Source: Idiomarina ramblicola
GTDB taxonomy: Bacteria; Pseudomonadota; Gammaproteobacteria; Enterobacterales; Alteromonadaceae
DNA: 64,000 bases
Reading direction: 5' to 3'
NCBI RefSeq assembly: GCF_003987255.1
Contig: NZ_PIQC01000003.1
Coordinates: 124,001 to 188,000, forward strand
A program made the position numbers and the translations under genes. Of this stretch, positions 27,778 to 40,105 are shown in pieces. The notes under the pieces were generated by a model, which was not told the DNA's origin, did no database searches, and saw only the letters and a list, made by a program, of their open reading frames with translations. Each line of letters begins with the position of its first letter. Position 1 is the first letter of the stretch.

Positions 27778-30414
27778 ATGAACCTTACAACAATTAAAAG
27801 ACACCCGCTCGCAGTTGCATTCATTGCGCTCGGGTTAGCCGGTTGTGGTGGTGACAGTGTTGAAACCAACACCGATTACAGCCAAGTAGATACAACCGAA
27901 CCGGTTAGCGACTGGGAACTCGTCTGGCAAGATGAGTTTGACGGTAGTGATATCGATGAAAACAAATGGAATTTTGCGATCAACTGCGAAGGGGGCGGCA
28001 ATAATGAACAACAATGTTACACAGACTCCGCCGATAACGCCTTTGTATCTGACGGCACACTGAAAATTGTCGCTATGCCCGCGGGCGAAGATGACACCGG
28101 CAGCCTTCCGTACACCTCGGCACGTCTCAACAGTAAAAATAAGGGTGACTTCACCTACGGTCGTGTTGAAGTTCGCGCCAAACTGCCAGAGGGACAAGGC
28201 TCCTGGCCGGCGGTTTGGATGATGCCCACCGACTCCGTTTATGGCGGCTGGCCGAAGTCAGGCGAAATTGACATTGTCGAAGCCGTTAACCTGAAAACCA
28301 CTGATGAAGAAGGTAATATTGAAAATAACGTTCATGGCACCCTTCATTATGGACGCGACTGGCCGAACAACTCTTCCTCAGGTAAAGCCTATCAATTACC
28401 TGGCGAAGCCAATCCTGCCGACGACTTCCATACCTATGCTATTGAATGGCAAGAAGGCGAAATTCGTTGGTATGTCGATGGGTATTTATACCAAACTCAA
28501 CGCGACTCGCAGATTCGTTTCAACAGCAAGGGCGAAGCCATTGGTTTAAATCATCAAGGCTGGTTCACTGAATATTACGACCAGTCCAGCGGAGAGCTCG
28601 TTGTTGACTACGGACCCGCACCCTATGATCAAAGTTTTCACTTGATTATGAACTTAGCCGTGGGCGGTGACTGGCCGGAAAACACCAACAACACAGGCAT
28701 TGATGAAAGCGCTTTCACTGAAGGGCAAACACTCGAAGTTGATTACATCAAAGTCTATCAATGCAACCAGAACCCCGACACAGGCAAAGGCTGTGAGACC
28801 CTCAGAGCCGGTTACGATGACGAAGAAAGCCTGGTGACGGGTGAAGCCCCTATCCCCACGCCGCCATCTACAACCGTTGAGAATCTGACCATTTTCGATG
28901 GTACGCCTAACCCAAACTGGCCTGCATGGGATTGCTGTGGCGGTTCAACACCAGAACTCATTGACGACGAAGAAAAAGGACAGGTCTATAAATTCGTAGT
29001 GAATGACGAACCCACCGTTAACGGATTTGTCTCACGCAAAGAATTTATCACCGATGAAGAAGGTGAGCCGCAACCTTTTGATGCGACGGGTATGATTGAG
29101 AACGGCAGTGTCAGCTTTGATATGAAGTTAGTCTCGCCTCCCAGCGACTCTTCAGCAACCTGGCTCTTCAAGTTTGAAAGTGACAACAACGCAACCTATG
29201 CAGAGTTACCTTTAACTGACAGCACAGAAGGTGTTTCACCCACCGTTGGCGAATGGCAAACCTATACCTACCCGCTTCAACAGCTTGTTGATGCGAAGCT
29301 GGAACCTTCCGCTCTGGATGCTTTCATGGTATTTCCTGCCTGGGGTCTTGGTGCCGGCGCGGAGTATTTACTCACTAACGTCGAAGTCACCTCACCCGAT
29401 GCTGAAGCACCAGAGTTGGTCTTGTTCGGCGATGAACAAAACCCGGACTGGCCATTATGGGACTGTTGTGGCGGCACCACACCACAGGAAGTCGTTGATG
29501 AAGAGCGCGGTGTGGTCGGCGAATTTGAAATTGGCGCCACGCCGACGGTTGTCGGTTTTAAACCGGCTGAAGACTCTGGTATCCAATTTGACGCATCGGC
29601 ACTCATGGTTGAAGGCGTTGTTCAGTTTGATATGAAGGTAGTTTCTAACCCGAATGATCCCGATTCAGTTTGGAAGTTCAAGGTCGAATCGAATGGCGCA
29701 GAAACCGAAGTCGAAGTTGATTTGTCGACAGGCGGTCCGGAACCAGTTGTTGGCGAATGGCAGACCTACACTTTCAGCTTACAGAACTTAATGGACGCGG
29801 ATCTGGATCTGTCCGCCATTGATGTCGTGATGATCTATCCGGCTTGGGATACAGGCGACGGCGCGGTATTCCGTGTTGATGAAGCACGCATTTACGATCC
29901 AAGCGCCGGCGCGGAAGAAATTACTATTTTTGCGGATGACGTAAACGCAGACTGGTCACTCATGGACTGCTGCGCTGGTTCGGAGCCACAGGTGGTAGAA
30001 GTCGACGAGCCCTATGGCAACGTCGCTCAGTTCGAAATTTTAGGCTCTCCCGAAACCGTGCTTGGCTTCCAGGCCAACGAAGATGTATCCTTCGACGCCT
30101 CTGCTCTGCTTGCTAACGGCGCTATCGGCTTTGATATGCGTGTCATCGATCAACCCCAGGGAGCCGATGCAGAATGGCTGGTTAAAGTCGAATCAAGTGA
30201 TGCTTCAGTGTATGCAGAAGTATCTCTGGCCAGTGGTAATTACGACGAACAACCGGTAGCCGGCGAGTGGCAGCGTTACAACTTTACACTGCAGTCGTTA
30301 TTCGATGCAGGTCTGGATATCAGTGACATCAAAGTCATCATGATCTTCCCGACCTGGGGTCAATCATCCGGGGCCGTCTACCAGGTAGACAACCTGAGCA
30401 TTGAAAACTTCTAA
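27778..30414 (+). CDS. GH16 beta-1,3-glucanase lipoprotein with three DCC-motif modules
   Basis: Cell-surface endo-glucanase of 878 aa, expected to cut laminarin-type glucans. The signal ends in a lipobox (GLAGC). The GH16 domain spans about 45-335; the catalytic motif GEIDIVEAV places nucleophile Glu163, Asp165 and acid/base Glu168. A linker rich in Pro and Thr follows, then three tandem modules of about 170 residues (starting near 368, 545 and 713). Each opens with a hydrophobic (T/V)-(I/L)-F strand, then N-x-(D/N)-W and the motif D-C-C-(G/A)-G, and each contains VGEWQTYT-like and FP-A-W-like segments. These are probably carbohydrate-binding modules; the family is not identified. First gene of an operon with the TBDR, 18 nt downstream. 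Confidence 0.88.
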   Translation: MNLTTIKRHPLAVAFIALGLAGCGGDSVETNTDYSQVDTTEPVSDWELVWQDEFDGSDIDENKWNFAINCEGGGNNEQQCYTDSADNAFVSDGTLKIVAMPAGEDDTGSLPYTSARLNSKNKGDFTYGRVEVRAKLPEGQGSWPAVWMMPTDSVYGGWPKSGEIDIVEAVNLKTTDEEGNIENNVHGTLHYGRDWPNNSSSGKAYQLPGEANPADDFHTYAIEWQEGEIRWYVDGYLYQTQRDSQIRFNSKGEAIGLNHQGWFTEYYDQSSGELVVDYGPAPYDQSFHLIMNLAVGGDWPENTNNTGIDESAFTEGQTLEVDYIKVYQCNQNPDTGKGCETLRAGYDDEESLVTGEAPIPTPPSTTVENLTIFDGTPNPNWPAWDCCGGSTPELIDDEEKGQVYKFVVNDEPTVNGFVSRKEFITDEEGEPQPFDATGMIENGSVSFDMKLVSPPSDSSATWLFKFESDNNATYAELPLTDSTEGVSPTVGEWQTYTYPLQQLVDAKLEPSALDAFMVFPAWGLGAGAEYLLTNVEVTSPDAEAPELVLFGDEQNPDWPLWDCCGGTTPQEVVDEERGVVGEFEIGATPTVVGFKPAEDSGIQFDASALMVEGVVQFDMKVVSNPNDPDSVWKFKVESNGAETEVEVDLSTGGPEPVVGEWQTYTFSLQNLMDADLDLSAIDVVMIYPAWDTGDGAVFRVDEARIYDPSAGAEEITIFADDVNADWSLMDCCAGSEPQVVEVDEPYGNVAQFEILGSPETVLGFQANEDVSFDASALLANGAIGFDMRVIDQPQGADAEWLVKVESSDASVYAEVSLASGNYDEQPVAGEWQRYNFTLQSLFDAGLDISDIKVIMIFPTWGQSSGAVYQVDNLSIENF

Positions 30415-30432
30415 CAGTACGACCAAACAGAA

Positions 30433-33426
30433 ATGGATAAGAATATGAACAAACCAATGATGTTTAGCAAAAGCCCTGTAGCGGCAGCAGTCTCAGTCGT
30501 ACTGAGTGCCGGTCTTGTTTTTTCGACTTACGCACAAGAGCAAACAGCAGAGCCCACAGACGGCACACAGACTGAACAGCAACTTCAAGAGCGTGAAGAA
30601 AACGCAATGGAAGTCATCAGTGTTCAGGGTATTCGCGGCAGTCTGTCACGTTCTACCGCATTCAAACGCCAGTCATCTGGCGTTGTTGACGGCATTTCAG
30701 CCGAAGAAATGGGTAAATTCCCGGACACCAACCTGGCTGAGTCACTGCAACGTATTACCGGCGTTTCAATCAGTCGTAACGACGGCGAAGGCAGCCAAAT
30801 TACCGTGCGCGGTTTTGGTCCCGAGTTTAACCTGGTAACCCTGAACGGACGGCAAATGCCGTCCACCGGGTACACTCGTTCCTACAACATGGAAGCACTG
30901 TCTTCTGAAAACGTGACCGCCCTGGAAGTGTATAAGACGTCTCGCGCAGCTATGCCCAGCGGCGGTTTGGGTGCGACCGTTAATATCGTAACCACGCGCC
31001 CGTTCCAGCAATCGGAAGGACAATTTGTGGTCATGGGTAAAGCCATGCACGACAGCTCGGTCGATACCGGCGACTCGGTTACTCCCGAGCTGGCTGCGAT
31101 TTATAGCGATACCTTTGCTGATGATATGTTCGGCGTCGCGCTGTCACTTTCGCAGCAGCGTCGTGACTTTCAACAGCAGTACGCCAATATTCAGGGCTGG
31201 CATGCCAACGTTGACCTGCCCGACCTGGAAGAAGGTGAGTTCACCGACCCGCGCGCTATCGGCGAAGACGGTGAGCGCATCGGTAATAACTTCTTCCCGA
31301 AGGATATGAACTACGGCTTTACCGACGTTCAGAATGAGCGCACCAACGGCCAGTTAACACTGCAGTTTGCGCCAACCGATACCATGACATTTACCGCTGA
31401 CTACACCGGTTCGCGCCGCACCTCCGGTCGCGTTGGTTATGGCTGGGGTATCTGGAATGAGTTCGGTGGCAACATTAACTCTTATATTCTGGATGAAAAC
31501 GGAACCGCTGTGTACGCAGACATTGCCGGTAACGACTCCTCGTTTACAGCAAACTGGGATACTACCGAAACAGAAGCCGACTCAATTGGCCTGAACTTAA
31601 GCTGGGATCTCACACCCGACTTACACCTCTGGGTAGACTTACACGACTCTAGTAACAAAATCGATAACGGCGCCGACAAAGGCATTAATTCAACCGGCCA
31701 GATCATTCTTGGTTCGGATCAGTTACAGACCAAGATCTACGACTATCGCAATGGTGAAATTCCACAAGCGAGCATTCTGTGGAATAACGGCACCAATGAG
31801 TTAGCACCGGGCGAAATTGACTCCAACTTCAGTCAGTTTTTACGCAACCCGGGCGAAACCAACATCAAGCAGTATCAAGTGCAGGCAACCTGGTACAACT
31901 CAGCCTGGCGTATTCCGCTGGTGTCGATTAAAGGTGGGTTAAGCCGCACCGATCAAGACATGGAAGGCCTCAGCTACTGGAGTGGCCTGGTCGGTGGCGA
32001 AGGTTTTAACCCAAGCTACACGCACATCTTCCCGGACGGTATGTTTGATTACCACACCACCGAAGGCTTCCTGGATGAGTTTGCCGGCGGCGGTACTGAC
32101 CTGGCTCAGAACTACTATTACACCTACGACATTGAGGAAGCGCTGGCTCGTCAGGCCAACTTCATCACCGACGGTGAGAACGGCTTTGTTGTCGGATTAC
32201 CACCTGGTTCACTGGACGGGCAAACGGGCTTAAACGAAACCACTGATGCCGTCTTTATCCAGTCGGAGTGGGAATTTGACCTGGCTGGCTTCTTTACACA
32301 AGTAAACTTCGGCGTTCGTTACGAGCAGACCGATGTCACCAGTATGGTGCGCCAGCGCGTCGAACAGCAGGTTAACTGGACCAGTGCGTCTGAGTGGATC
32401 ATGCAGTACGAAGGCGACGGTCAAAGCCTCCTTAACCAGACCGGTGAACACGACGTATTCTTGCCCATGCTGGATGTCAAAGTGGACCTGACCGAGGATC
32501 TGGTCGGTCGCTTCTCTACCGGTAAAACCATCGCCCGCGCGCCATTAGGCAACCTGGCAGGCGGTCGTAGTTTAAGCGGCAGTCCTAAACCGGGAGCCCG
32601 CAGCGGCAGTAGCGGTAACCCGAACCTGTTGCCATTTGAATCAATGAACGTCGACCTTTCATTAGAGTACTACTATGGCGAGGGCAGCTACGCGTCAGTA
32701 GGCTACTTCAGTAAGAAGGTGGATAACTTCATTCAGAACACCATCACTGAAACCACCATCGAAGGGCTCCGTGATATTTATCAAGGCCCTCGTTATCAGC
32801 AAGCCATTGCCGATGTTGAAGCGCGTGGCGAACAAGCCACTTCAACCGCAATCTTCGAGCAAATGCTGGCAAACGGTCACGGTAATGAAAACGGAGCCAT
32901 CGAGCCAAACTCTGATGACCCGTTAATTGTCTGGGACATCAGCCAACCAAGCAACAGCGACGAGAAAACCGTTGATGGTTTTGAAATCGCAGCTCAGCAT
33001 CTGTTTGGCGAGTCCGGTTTCGGTGTGGCAGCAAACGCGACGGTTGTTGACGGCGATGTCAGCTTTGATACCGACAGTCTGGAGCAGCAGTCTCCACTGG
33101 TCGGCCTGAGCGACTCAGCCAACTTGCAGTTGTTTTATGAAAAACACGGCTGGTCGGTACGTGCCTCGTACGCATGGCGTGACAGTTACCTTATTGGCGT
33201 AGGGCAGTCGCAGGGAACGTCTGATGCACCGCCACAATATGCGCGTTCGTTCGGTCAATGGGACCTCAGCGTGAACTACGATGTAACTGAAAAGCTAACG
33301 GTATTCTTTGAAGGCATTAACCTGAATAACGAAACCGAAGAAGGCTACGGTCGTTACGAAGAGCAGTTCCTGTTTGCTCGCCAGTACGGTCCACGCTACG
33401 CGTTAGGTGCTCGTTACACCTTCTAG
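30433..33426 (+). CDS. TonB-dependent receptor for glucan oligosaccharides (predicted)
   Basis: Outer-membrane TBDR of 997 aa, of the type linked with polysaccharide use in Alteromonadales and Caulobacter. A signal peptide ends TYA-Q (about residue 36). The TonB-box region MEVISVQGIRGSL is followed by a plug (GKFPDTNLAESLQRITGVSI, NLVTLNGRQMP) and a barrel ending LGARYTF. The start is uncertain: neither 30433 nor an ATG four codons later has a strong ribosome site. Operon position after GH16 implies import of the oligosaccharides that enzyme releases. Followed by a strong terminator. Confidence 0.9.
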   Translation: MDKNMNKPMMFSKSPVAAAVSVVLSAGLVFSTYAQEQTAEPTDGTQTEQQLQEREENAMEVISVQGIRGSLSRSTAFKRQSSGVVDGISAEEMGKFPDTNLAESLQRITGVSISRNDGEGSQITVRGFGPEFNLVTLNGRQMPSTGYTRSYNMEALSSENVTALEVYKTSRAAMPSGGLGATVNIVTTRPFQQSEGQFVVMGKAMHDSSVDTGDSVTPELAAIYSDTFADDMFGVALSLSQQRRDFQQQYANIQGWHANVDLPDLEEGEFTDPRAIGEDGERIGNNFFPKDMNYGFTDVQNERTNGQLTLQFAPTDTMTFTADYTGSRRTSGRVGYGWGIWNEFGGNINSYILDENGTAVYADIAGNDSSFTANWDTTETEADSIGLNLSWDLTPDLHLWVDLHDSSNKIDNGADKGINSTGQIILGSDQLQTKIYDYRNGEIPQASILWNNGTNELAPGEIDSNFSQFLRNPGETNIKQYQVQATWYNSAWRIPLVSIKGGLSRTDQDMEGLSYWSGLVGGEGFNPSYTHIFPDGMFDYHTTEGFLDEFAGGGTDLAQNYYYTYDIEEALARQANFITDGENGFVVGLPPGSLDGQTGLNETTDAVFIQSEWEFDLAGFFTQVNFGVRYEQTDVTSMVRQRVEQQVNWTSASEWIMQYEGDGQSLLNQTGEHDVFLPMLDVKVDLTEDLVGRFSTGKTIARAPLGNLAGGRSLSGSPKPGARSGSSGNPNLLPFESMNVDLSLEYYYGEGSYASVGYFSKKVDNFIQNTITETTIEGLRDIYQGPRYQQAIADVEARGEQATSTAIFEQMLANGHGNENGAIEPNSDDPLIVWDISQPSNSDEKTVDGFEIAAQHLFGESGFGVAANATVVDGDVSFDTDSLEQQSPLVGLSDSANLQLFYEKHGWSVRASYAWRDSYLIGVGQSQGTSDAPPQYARSFGQWDLSVNYDVTEKLTVFFEGINLNNETEEGYGRYEEQFLFARQYGPRYALGARYTF

Positions 33427-33482
33427 GAGCAAGGCAAGATGGCAGTTACAGTGCCCCCCTGGAGCTGAGCTGCCAAGCAAAG

Positions 33483-33518
33483 AAAAAGGCCAGCGTTTTT
33501 CAACGCTGGCCTTTTTTT
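33483..33518. terminator. Bidirectional terminator between the TBDR and the GH3 gene
   Basis: AAAAAGGCCAGCG (33483-33495) and CGCTGGCCTTTTT (33504-33516) form a 13-bp stem with T-runs on both strands. It serves two convergent operons. Confidence 0.92.
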
Positions 33519-33534
33519 GTGGCTTATTTGTCTA

Positions 33535-36042
33535 TTACTTCAGGCAAATAATAGAGTCCATATCATCCACTAAGGTTAACCGGGCATCATTAATCCGTAC
33601 CGTGTTCGACTGGGCACTGCTCATGCGCAATACCTCGCCCACTTTAGCCAAATCAAGCCCTGAATCTTCCAGGCATTGCACAGAAAAGTTCAGGGTGGTC
33701 CACTGCTCGGCTCCCGCCTCAATGTAGGAATCGATAGCTTCATTCACCTGACAGTTTTGCGCTCCGCAGTTCATCGCCAGATTGATGTTGCCATTCACTG
33801 CGTCATCAGCTTTCAGTGTTAAAGATAACACCCCCTGCTCCGTTGAAAACGCCCGTAAATCGCGTGGAAACGCGCTGACAAAGGTAAAGTAGGCCGACTC
33901 ACCGCCGCTAAATTTAAACAACCGGGCGTCCTCTTGTACCTGATCATCAAAGGTTTCAGTGACCAGTGCGTCAATAGACTGAATGCTGCTCGTCACCGCA
34001 GCGGTCTGACGTTGATTGCCAAGCTGCAGCTTCCAGGGTGACTGAGGTGCCCGTTCAAAAATCACCACATCACTGACCCCTTCGGCCGCCGCATAGTCGG
34101 TCGGTAAATCATCAGACAGTTCCTTCACCTCACCAAAACGTAAGCCATAACCCAGCTCAAACAATGGCTGATACGGTGCTTCATCACCGTTTAAACGACC
34201 TTGTTGCGGCGTAGCGGGCCATGAGAAAGGCAACTGCCCGGTCATTTGATAACGAGGTTCGCCATTCTCGTCGGCAATAAGCACATCCGCCACGCCGTGA
34301 CCTTCGCTGCCCGGAAGCCAGGCGGCCACAAACGCATCAGACGCATTCAGTTCAGGGTTTACGTACATGGGGCGGCCACTAATAAAGACAGAAACCACCG
34401 GTATGCCCTGCTCCTTCAGTTTCTCAAGCAAGGCAAGATCCGTCGCATTACCGCGCTGATAGTCCACATTATCAATATCGCCGTTACCTTCGGCATACGG
34501 TGTCTCACCGTAAACGACCACCGCCACGTCGGGTTGTTGCTGGTATTCCCCATCCACAGCCAGTTCAATCTGACCTCCGGCTGCGGTTACCGCCCCGGCA
34601 ATACCATCATATATTGAGTGTCCGCCGGGAAAGTCCTCATTGCTGTTACCGGTGCCCTGCCAGCTAATCGTCCAGCCGCCGGATTGCTGGCCGATATTAT
34701 CAGCCGCCGGTCCGGCAACCAGAACCCGTTGATTAGGCGCCAGCGGCAGCAACTGGTCATTATTTTTTAATAGAACCAAAGACTCGCGAACCGCCTGACG
34801 AGCCACTTCTCTGTGTTCCTCAGCGCCAATCAGTTCGGTTTTACCCGACAGCGGTCGGTTCGCCGGAGACGGCTTTTCAAACAGCCCGGCGCGCATCTTA
34901 ACTCGCAGAATACGTCGTACCGCATCGTCTATTCGTTGCTGAGAAATGGTCCCGTCTTTCACTTGCGCTATGACGTTTTCATACAAAGGTTTCCAGGCGT
35001 CGGTCGGCACCATGTAAACGTCCAGACCGGCATTGGCTGCCTGAGGGCAATCAGCATTCGTGCACCCTTCAATTTGACCATGGCCATTCCAGTCGCCAAC
35101 CACAAAGCCGTCGAAACCCATTTTATCTTTCAGTACATCCGTTAACAGGTAACGGCTGCCGTGAATCTTCTTTCCATTCCAGCGGTTAAAACTGGCCATA
35201 ACGGTTTGCGCACCCGCTTGTAACCCGCCGACATACCCCTGGGCATGAATATCAAACAGCTCTTGCTCAGAAACTTCAGCGTTGCCCTGATCAATCCCGT
35301 CTGTGGTGCCGCCGTCACCAATAAAGTGTTTTACCGTACTGATCACATTGCGTTCCGACAAAAAGTTGTCGTCGACGTTGCCTTGCAGGCCACGGACAAT
35401 AGCCGCTGAATAGTCTCTGACAATAGCCGGGTCTTCAGAATAACTTTCGTAAGTTCTTCCCCAGCGCACATCCCGGGCAACAGCCACGGTAGGCGCAAAA
35501 ACCCAGTCTATGCCAGTTACCATCACCTCGGTGGCAGTAACTTCAGCAATGTCTTCTATCAACTGAGGATTGTTAGCCGCACCCAGACCAATATTGTGCG
35601 GAAATATGGTCGCGCCCAGCACATTATTATGACCATGTACCGCATCCGTTCCCCACATGGTGGGAATATTAATGCCATCGACGCTGTCGTCCACCGAGGC
35701 CTGGTACATGGACTCAGCCAGCGCAATCCAGTCCTCCGGGGTGGCGTACTTATCGTTATTCGGGAAGGCACCGCCGCCGTTCAGGTAAGAGCCAAAGCCA
35801 TAGCGGCGCATATCTTCAACGGTAATATCACGTATTTCCGGCTGAATCATTTGCGCCACTTTTTGTTGCAGCGTCATCTTGTTAATTAACGCATCAATTC
35901 GGGCTTCCATACCCGCCTCTTGCACCACCGGTAAGTCCAGTTTTGGCCACACGGTTTGCTGTTTTGTTTCGGCTTCAGAGCCTGAACACGCCGTAAGAAC
36001 GGCAACCGGAAGCGCTGCCAGTAACCCTTTGAATAATGTCAT
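33535..36042 (-). CDS. GH3 beta-glucosidase/exo-glucanase lipoprotein
   Basis: Envelope-anchored glucosidase of 835 aa that would trim glucan oligosaccharides to glucose. A lipobox signal (AVLTAC) ends at Cys19. The GH3 N-terminal barrel contains KHFIGDGGTTDGIDQG and the nucleophile Asp in DGFVVGDWNG (about residue 315). The GH3 C-terminal alpha/beta domain includes ESLVLLKNN, VLVAGPAADNIG and GNGDIDNVDY, and a last beta-sandwich (about 690-835) resembles the ExoP-type C-terminal domain. Its start overlaps the stop of the transporter gene by 4 nt (ATGA). Active residues look intact. Confidence 0.92.
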   Translation of the reverse strand: MTLFKGLLAALPVAVLTACSGSEAETKQQTVWPKLDLPVVQEAGMEARIDALINKMTLQQKVAQMIQPEIRDITVEDMRRYGFGSYLNGGGAFPNNDKYATPEDWIALAESMYQASVDDSVDGINIPTMWGTDAVHGHNNVLGATIFPHNIGLGAANNPQLIEDIAEVTATEVMVTGIDWVFAPTVAVARDVRWGRTYESYSEDPAIVRDYSAAIVRGLQGNVDDNFLSERNVISTVKHFIGDGGTTDGIDQGNAEVSEQELFDIHAQGYVGGLQAGAQTVMASFNRWNGKKIHGSRYLLTDVLKDKMGFDGFVVGDWNGHGQIEGCTNADCPQAANAGLDVYMVPTDAWKPLYENVIAQVKDGTISQQRIDDAVRRILRVKMRAGLFEKPSPANRPLSGKTELIGAEEHREVARQAVRESLVLLKNNDQLLPLAPNQRVLVAGPAADNIGQQSGGWTISWQGTGNSNEDFPGGHSIYDGIAGAVTAAGGQIELAVDGEYQQQPDVAVVVYGETPYAEGNGDIDNVDYQRGNATDLALLEKLKEQGIPVVSVFISGRPMYVNPELNASDAFVAAWLPGSEGHGVADVLIADENGEPRYQMTGQLPFSWPATPQQGRLNGDEAPYQPLFELGYGLRFGEVKELSDDLPTDYAAAEGVSDVVIFERAPQSPWKLQLGNQRQTAAVTSSIQSIDALVTETFDDQVQEDARLFKFSGGESAYFTFVSAFPRDLRAFSTEQGVLSLTLKADDAVNGNINLAMNCGAQNCQVNEAIDSYIEAGAEQWTTLNFSVQCLEDSGLDLAKVGEVLRMSSAQSNTVRINDARLTLVDDMDSIICLK

Positions 36043-37316
36043 TGTGATGATGCCTCCGACGGTTGTTCAGCTCGTTTAAACGCACGCGGCCGGTAGCCGC
36101 TAAAGCCGTAATAGCCAATATAAACATAACAAAGCAGGGGTAAGATAAAGGCGCCCTGAACGCCAATAGCGTCAGCTAACGTTCCCTGTAATAAGGGAAT
36201 AAAGGCACCACCAACAATGGCCAGACATAAAATGCCCGAGCCCTGCCCGGTACTTTCTTTAAGCCCTCGCAAAGCCAGACTGAATATGGTTGGAAACATA
36301 ATGGAGTTACATAACCCGACAAACAATATGGACCACATGGCCAGAGCGCCGGAGCTCAGCATGGTGGTCGCCACCAAAATAACCGCAAGGCTGGCGTTAA
36401 ACATTAAGACTTTATTACCCGCAAATTTCTGCATAACCGCAGCGCCGATAAAGCGTCCCACCATGGCACCACCAAAGTACCAGGAAATATAGTGCGACGC
36501 TTGTGATGTGCTCATGTCGCTAATTTCCGGCATCGATAAATAAATGGCCAGAAAACTGCCAATACCCACTTCGGCGCCCACATACACAAAGATACCCAGG
36601 GCACCCAGCACTAAGTGTTTTTGTCCCCAGGCGCCACCTTGCGTTGGTAGCGGTGCCGACTGATCAACTTTGCCCATATCCGGCAGTTTGAGCTTAATGA
36701 ACACCAACGCCATAACCACCAGGGTTGCCGCCAGAATAAAGTACGGTAACGAAACGGTATCTTTTGATACTCCCGATACTTCAGGATCGGCCACCCCACC
36801 AAAGATAAGCCAGGCGCCAAAAAATGGCGCGACAGTGGTGCCTAACGAGTTAAACGCCTGGGTCATGGTCAGGCGGCTGGAGGAGGTTTCTTCAGGCCCT
36901 AACCGGCTGACGTAAGGGTTTGCGGCAACCTGCAAAATGGTCACACCCGACGCCAGAATAAACAGAGCCAACAAAAATAGGGCGTAAACTTCCAGCTGCG
37001 CCGCCGGATAAAACAACAAACAACCCGCCCCGGCAATCATCAACCCGGTAACAATCCCCGATTTGTAGCCAATCTTACCCACCATCAGCCCTGCCGGAAC
37101 AGAGATAATAAAGTAAGCACCAAAGAAGCAGAATTGAATCAACATCGACTGCGCGTAATTCAAGTCAAACAGCAGTCGAAGGTATGGAATTAGAATGTCA
37201 TTGAGACAAGTTATAAAGCCCCAAATAAAAAATAGCGATGTCAGAGCAGTCAGTGCGAACCGATAGTTTGGCTCCCCTCCACTGCCATGCAGCGCTGAAG
37301 TCTGCGGTGTCGTCAT
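36039..37316 (-). CDS. FucP/GluP-like MFS sugar:H+ symporter
   Basis: Inner-membrane sugar importer of 425 aa with about 12 membrane spans. N-terminal LFFIWGFITCLNDILIPYL is the FucP/GluP-family signature, and VAANPYVSRLGP and SLALRGLKESTGQG are further family segments. First gene of the minus-strand unit with GH3, behind the LacI-type operator. In this setting glucose is the likely substrate, released in the periplasm by GH3; this is an inference. Confidence 0.88.
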   Translation of the reverse strand: MTTPQTSALHGSGGEPNYRFALTALTSLFFIWGFITCLNDILIPYLRLLFDLNYAQSMLIQFCFFGAYFIISVPAGLMVGKIGYKSGIVTGLMIAGAGCLLFYPAAQLEVYALFLLALFILASGVTILQVAANPYVSRLGPEETSSSRLTMTQAFNSLGTTVAPFFGAWLIFGGVADPEVSGVSKDTVSLPYFILAATLVVMALVFIKLKLPDMGKVDQSAPLPTQGGAWGQKHLVLGALGIFVYVGAEVGIGSFLAIYLSMPEISDMSTSQASHYISWYFGGAMVGRFIGAAVMQKFAGNKVLMFNASLAVILVATTMLSSGALAMWSILFVGLCNSIMFPTIFSLALRGLKESTGQGSGILCLAIVGGAFIPLLQGTLADAIGVQGAFILPLLCYVYIGYYGFSGYRPRAFKRAEQPSEASSQ

Positions 37317-37369
37317 AAATCCCTCTTGCTTTATTTTTTTGACGATGGCATCAACACCATCTAATATTA

Positions 37370-37383
37370 TGTAAGCGCTTTCA
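37370..37383. promoter_or_regulatory. LacI-type operator in the divergent glucan-locus promoter
   Basis: TGTAAGCGCTTTCA, the reverse complement of the site at 27716-27729. It lies 54 nt upstream of the transporter start and 57 nt upstream of the GH1 start, so one site can control both directions. Confidence 0.75.
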
Positions 37384-37439
37384 TGTATAGCATAATTTAA
37401 TTGAATGGCAATGAAAACCTGCCGATACAGCGGATACTT

Positions 37440-40104
<2,665 letters not shown>

Positions 40105-40105
40105 A

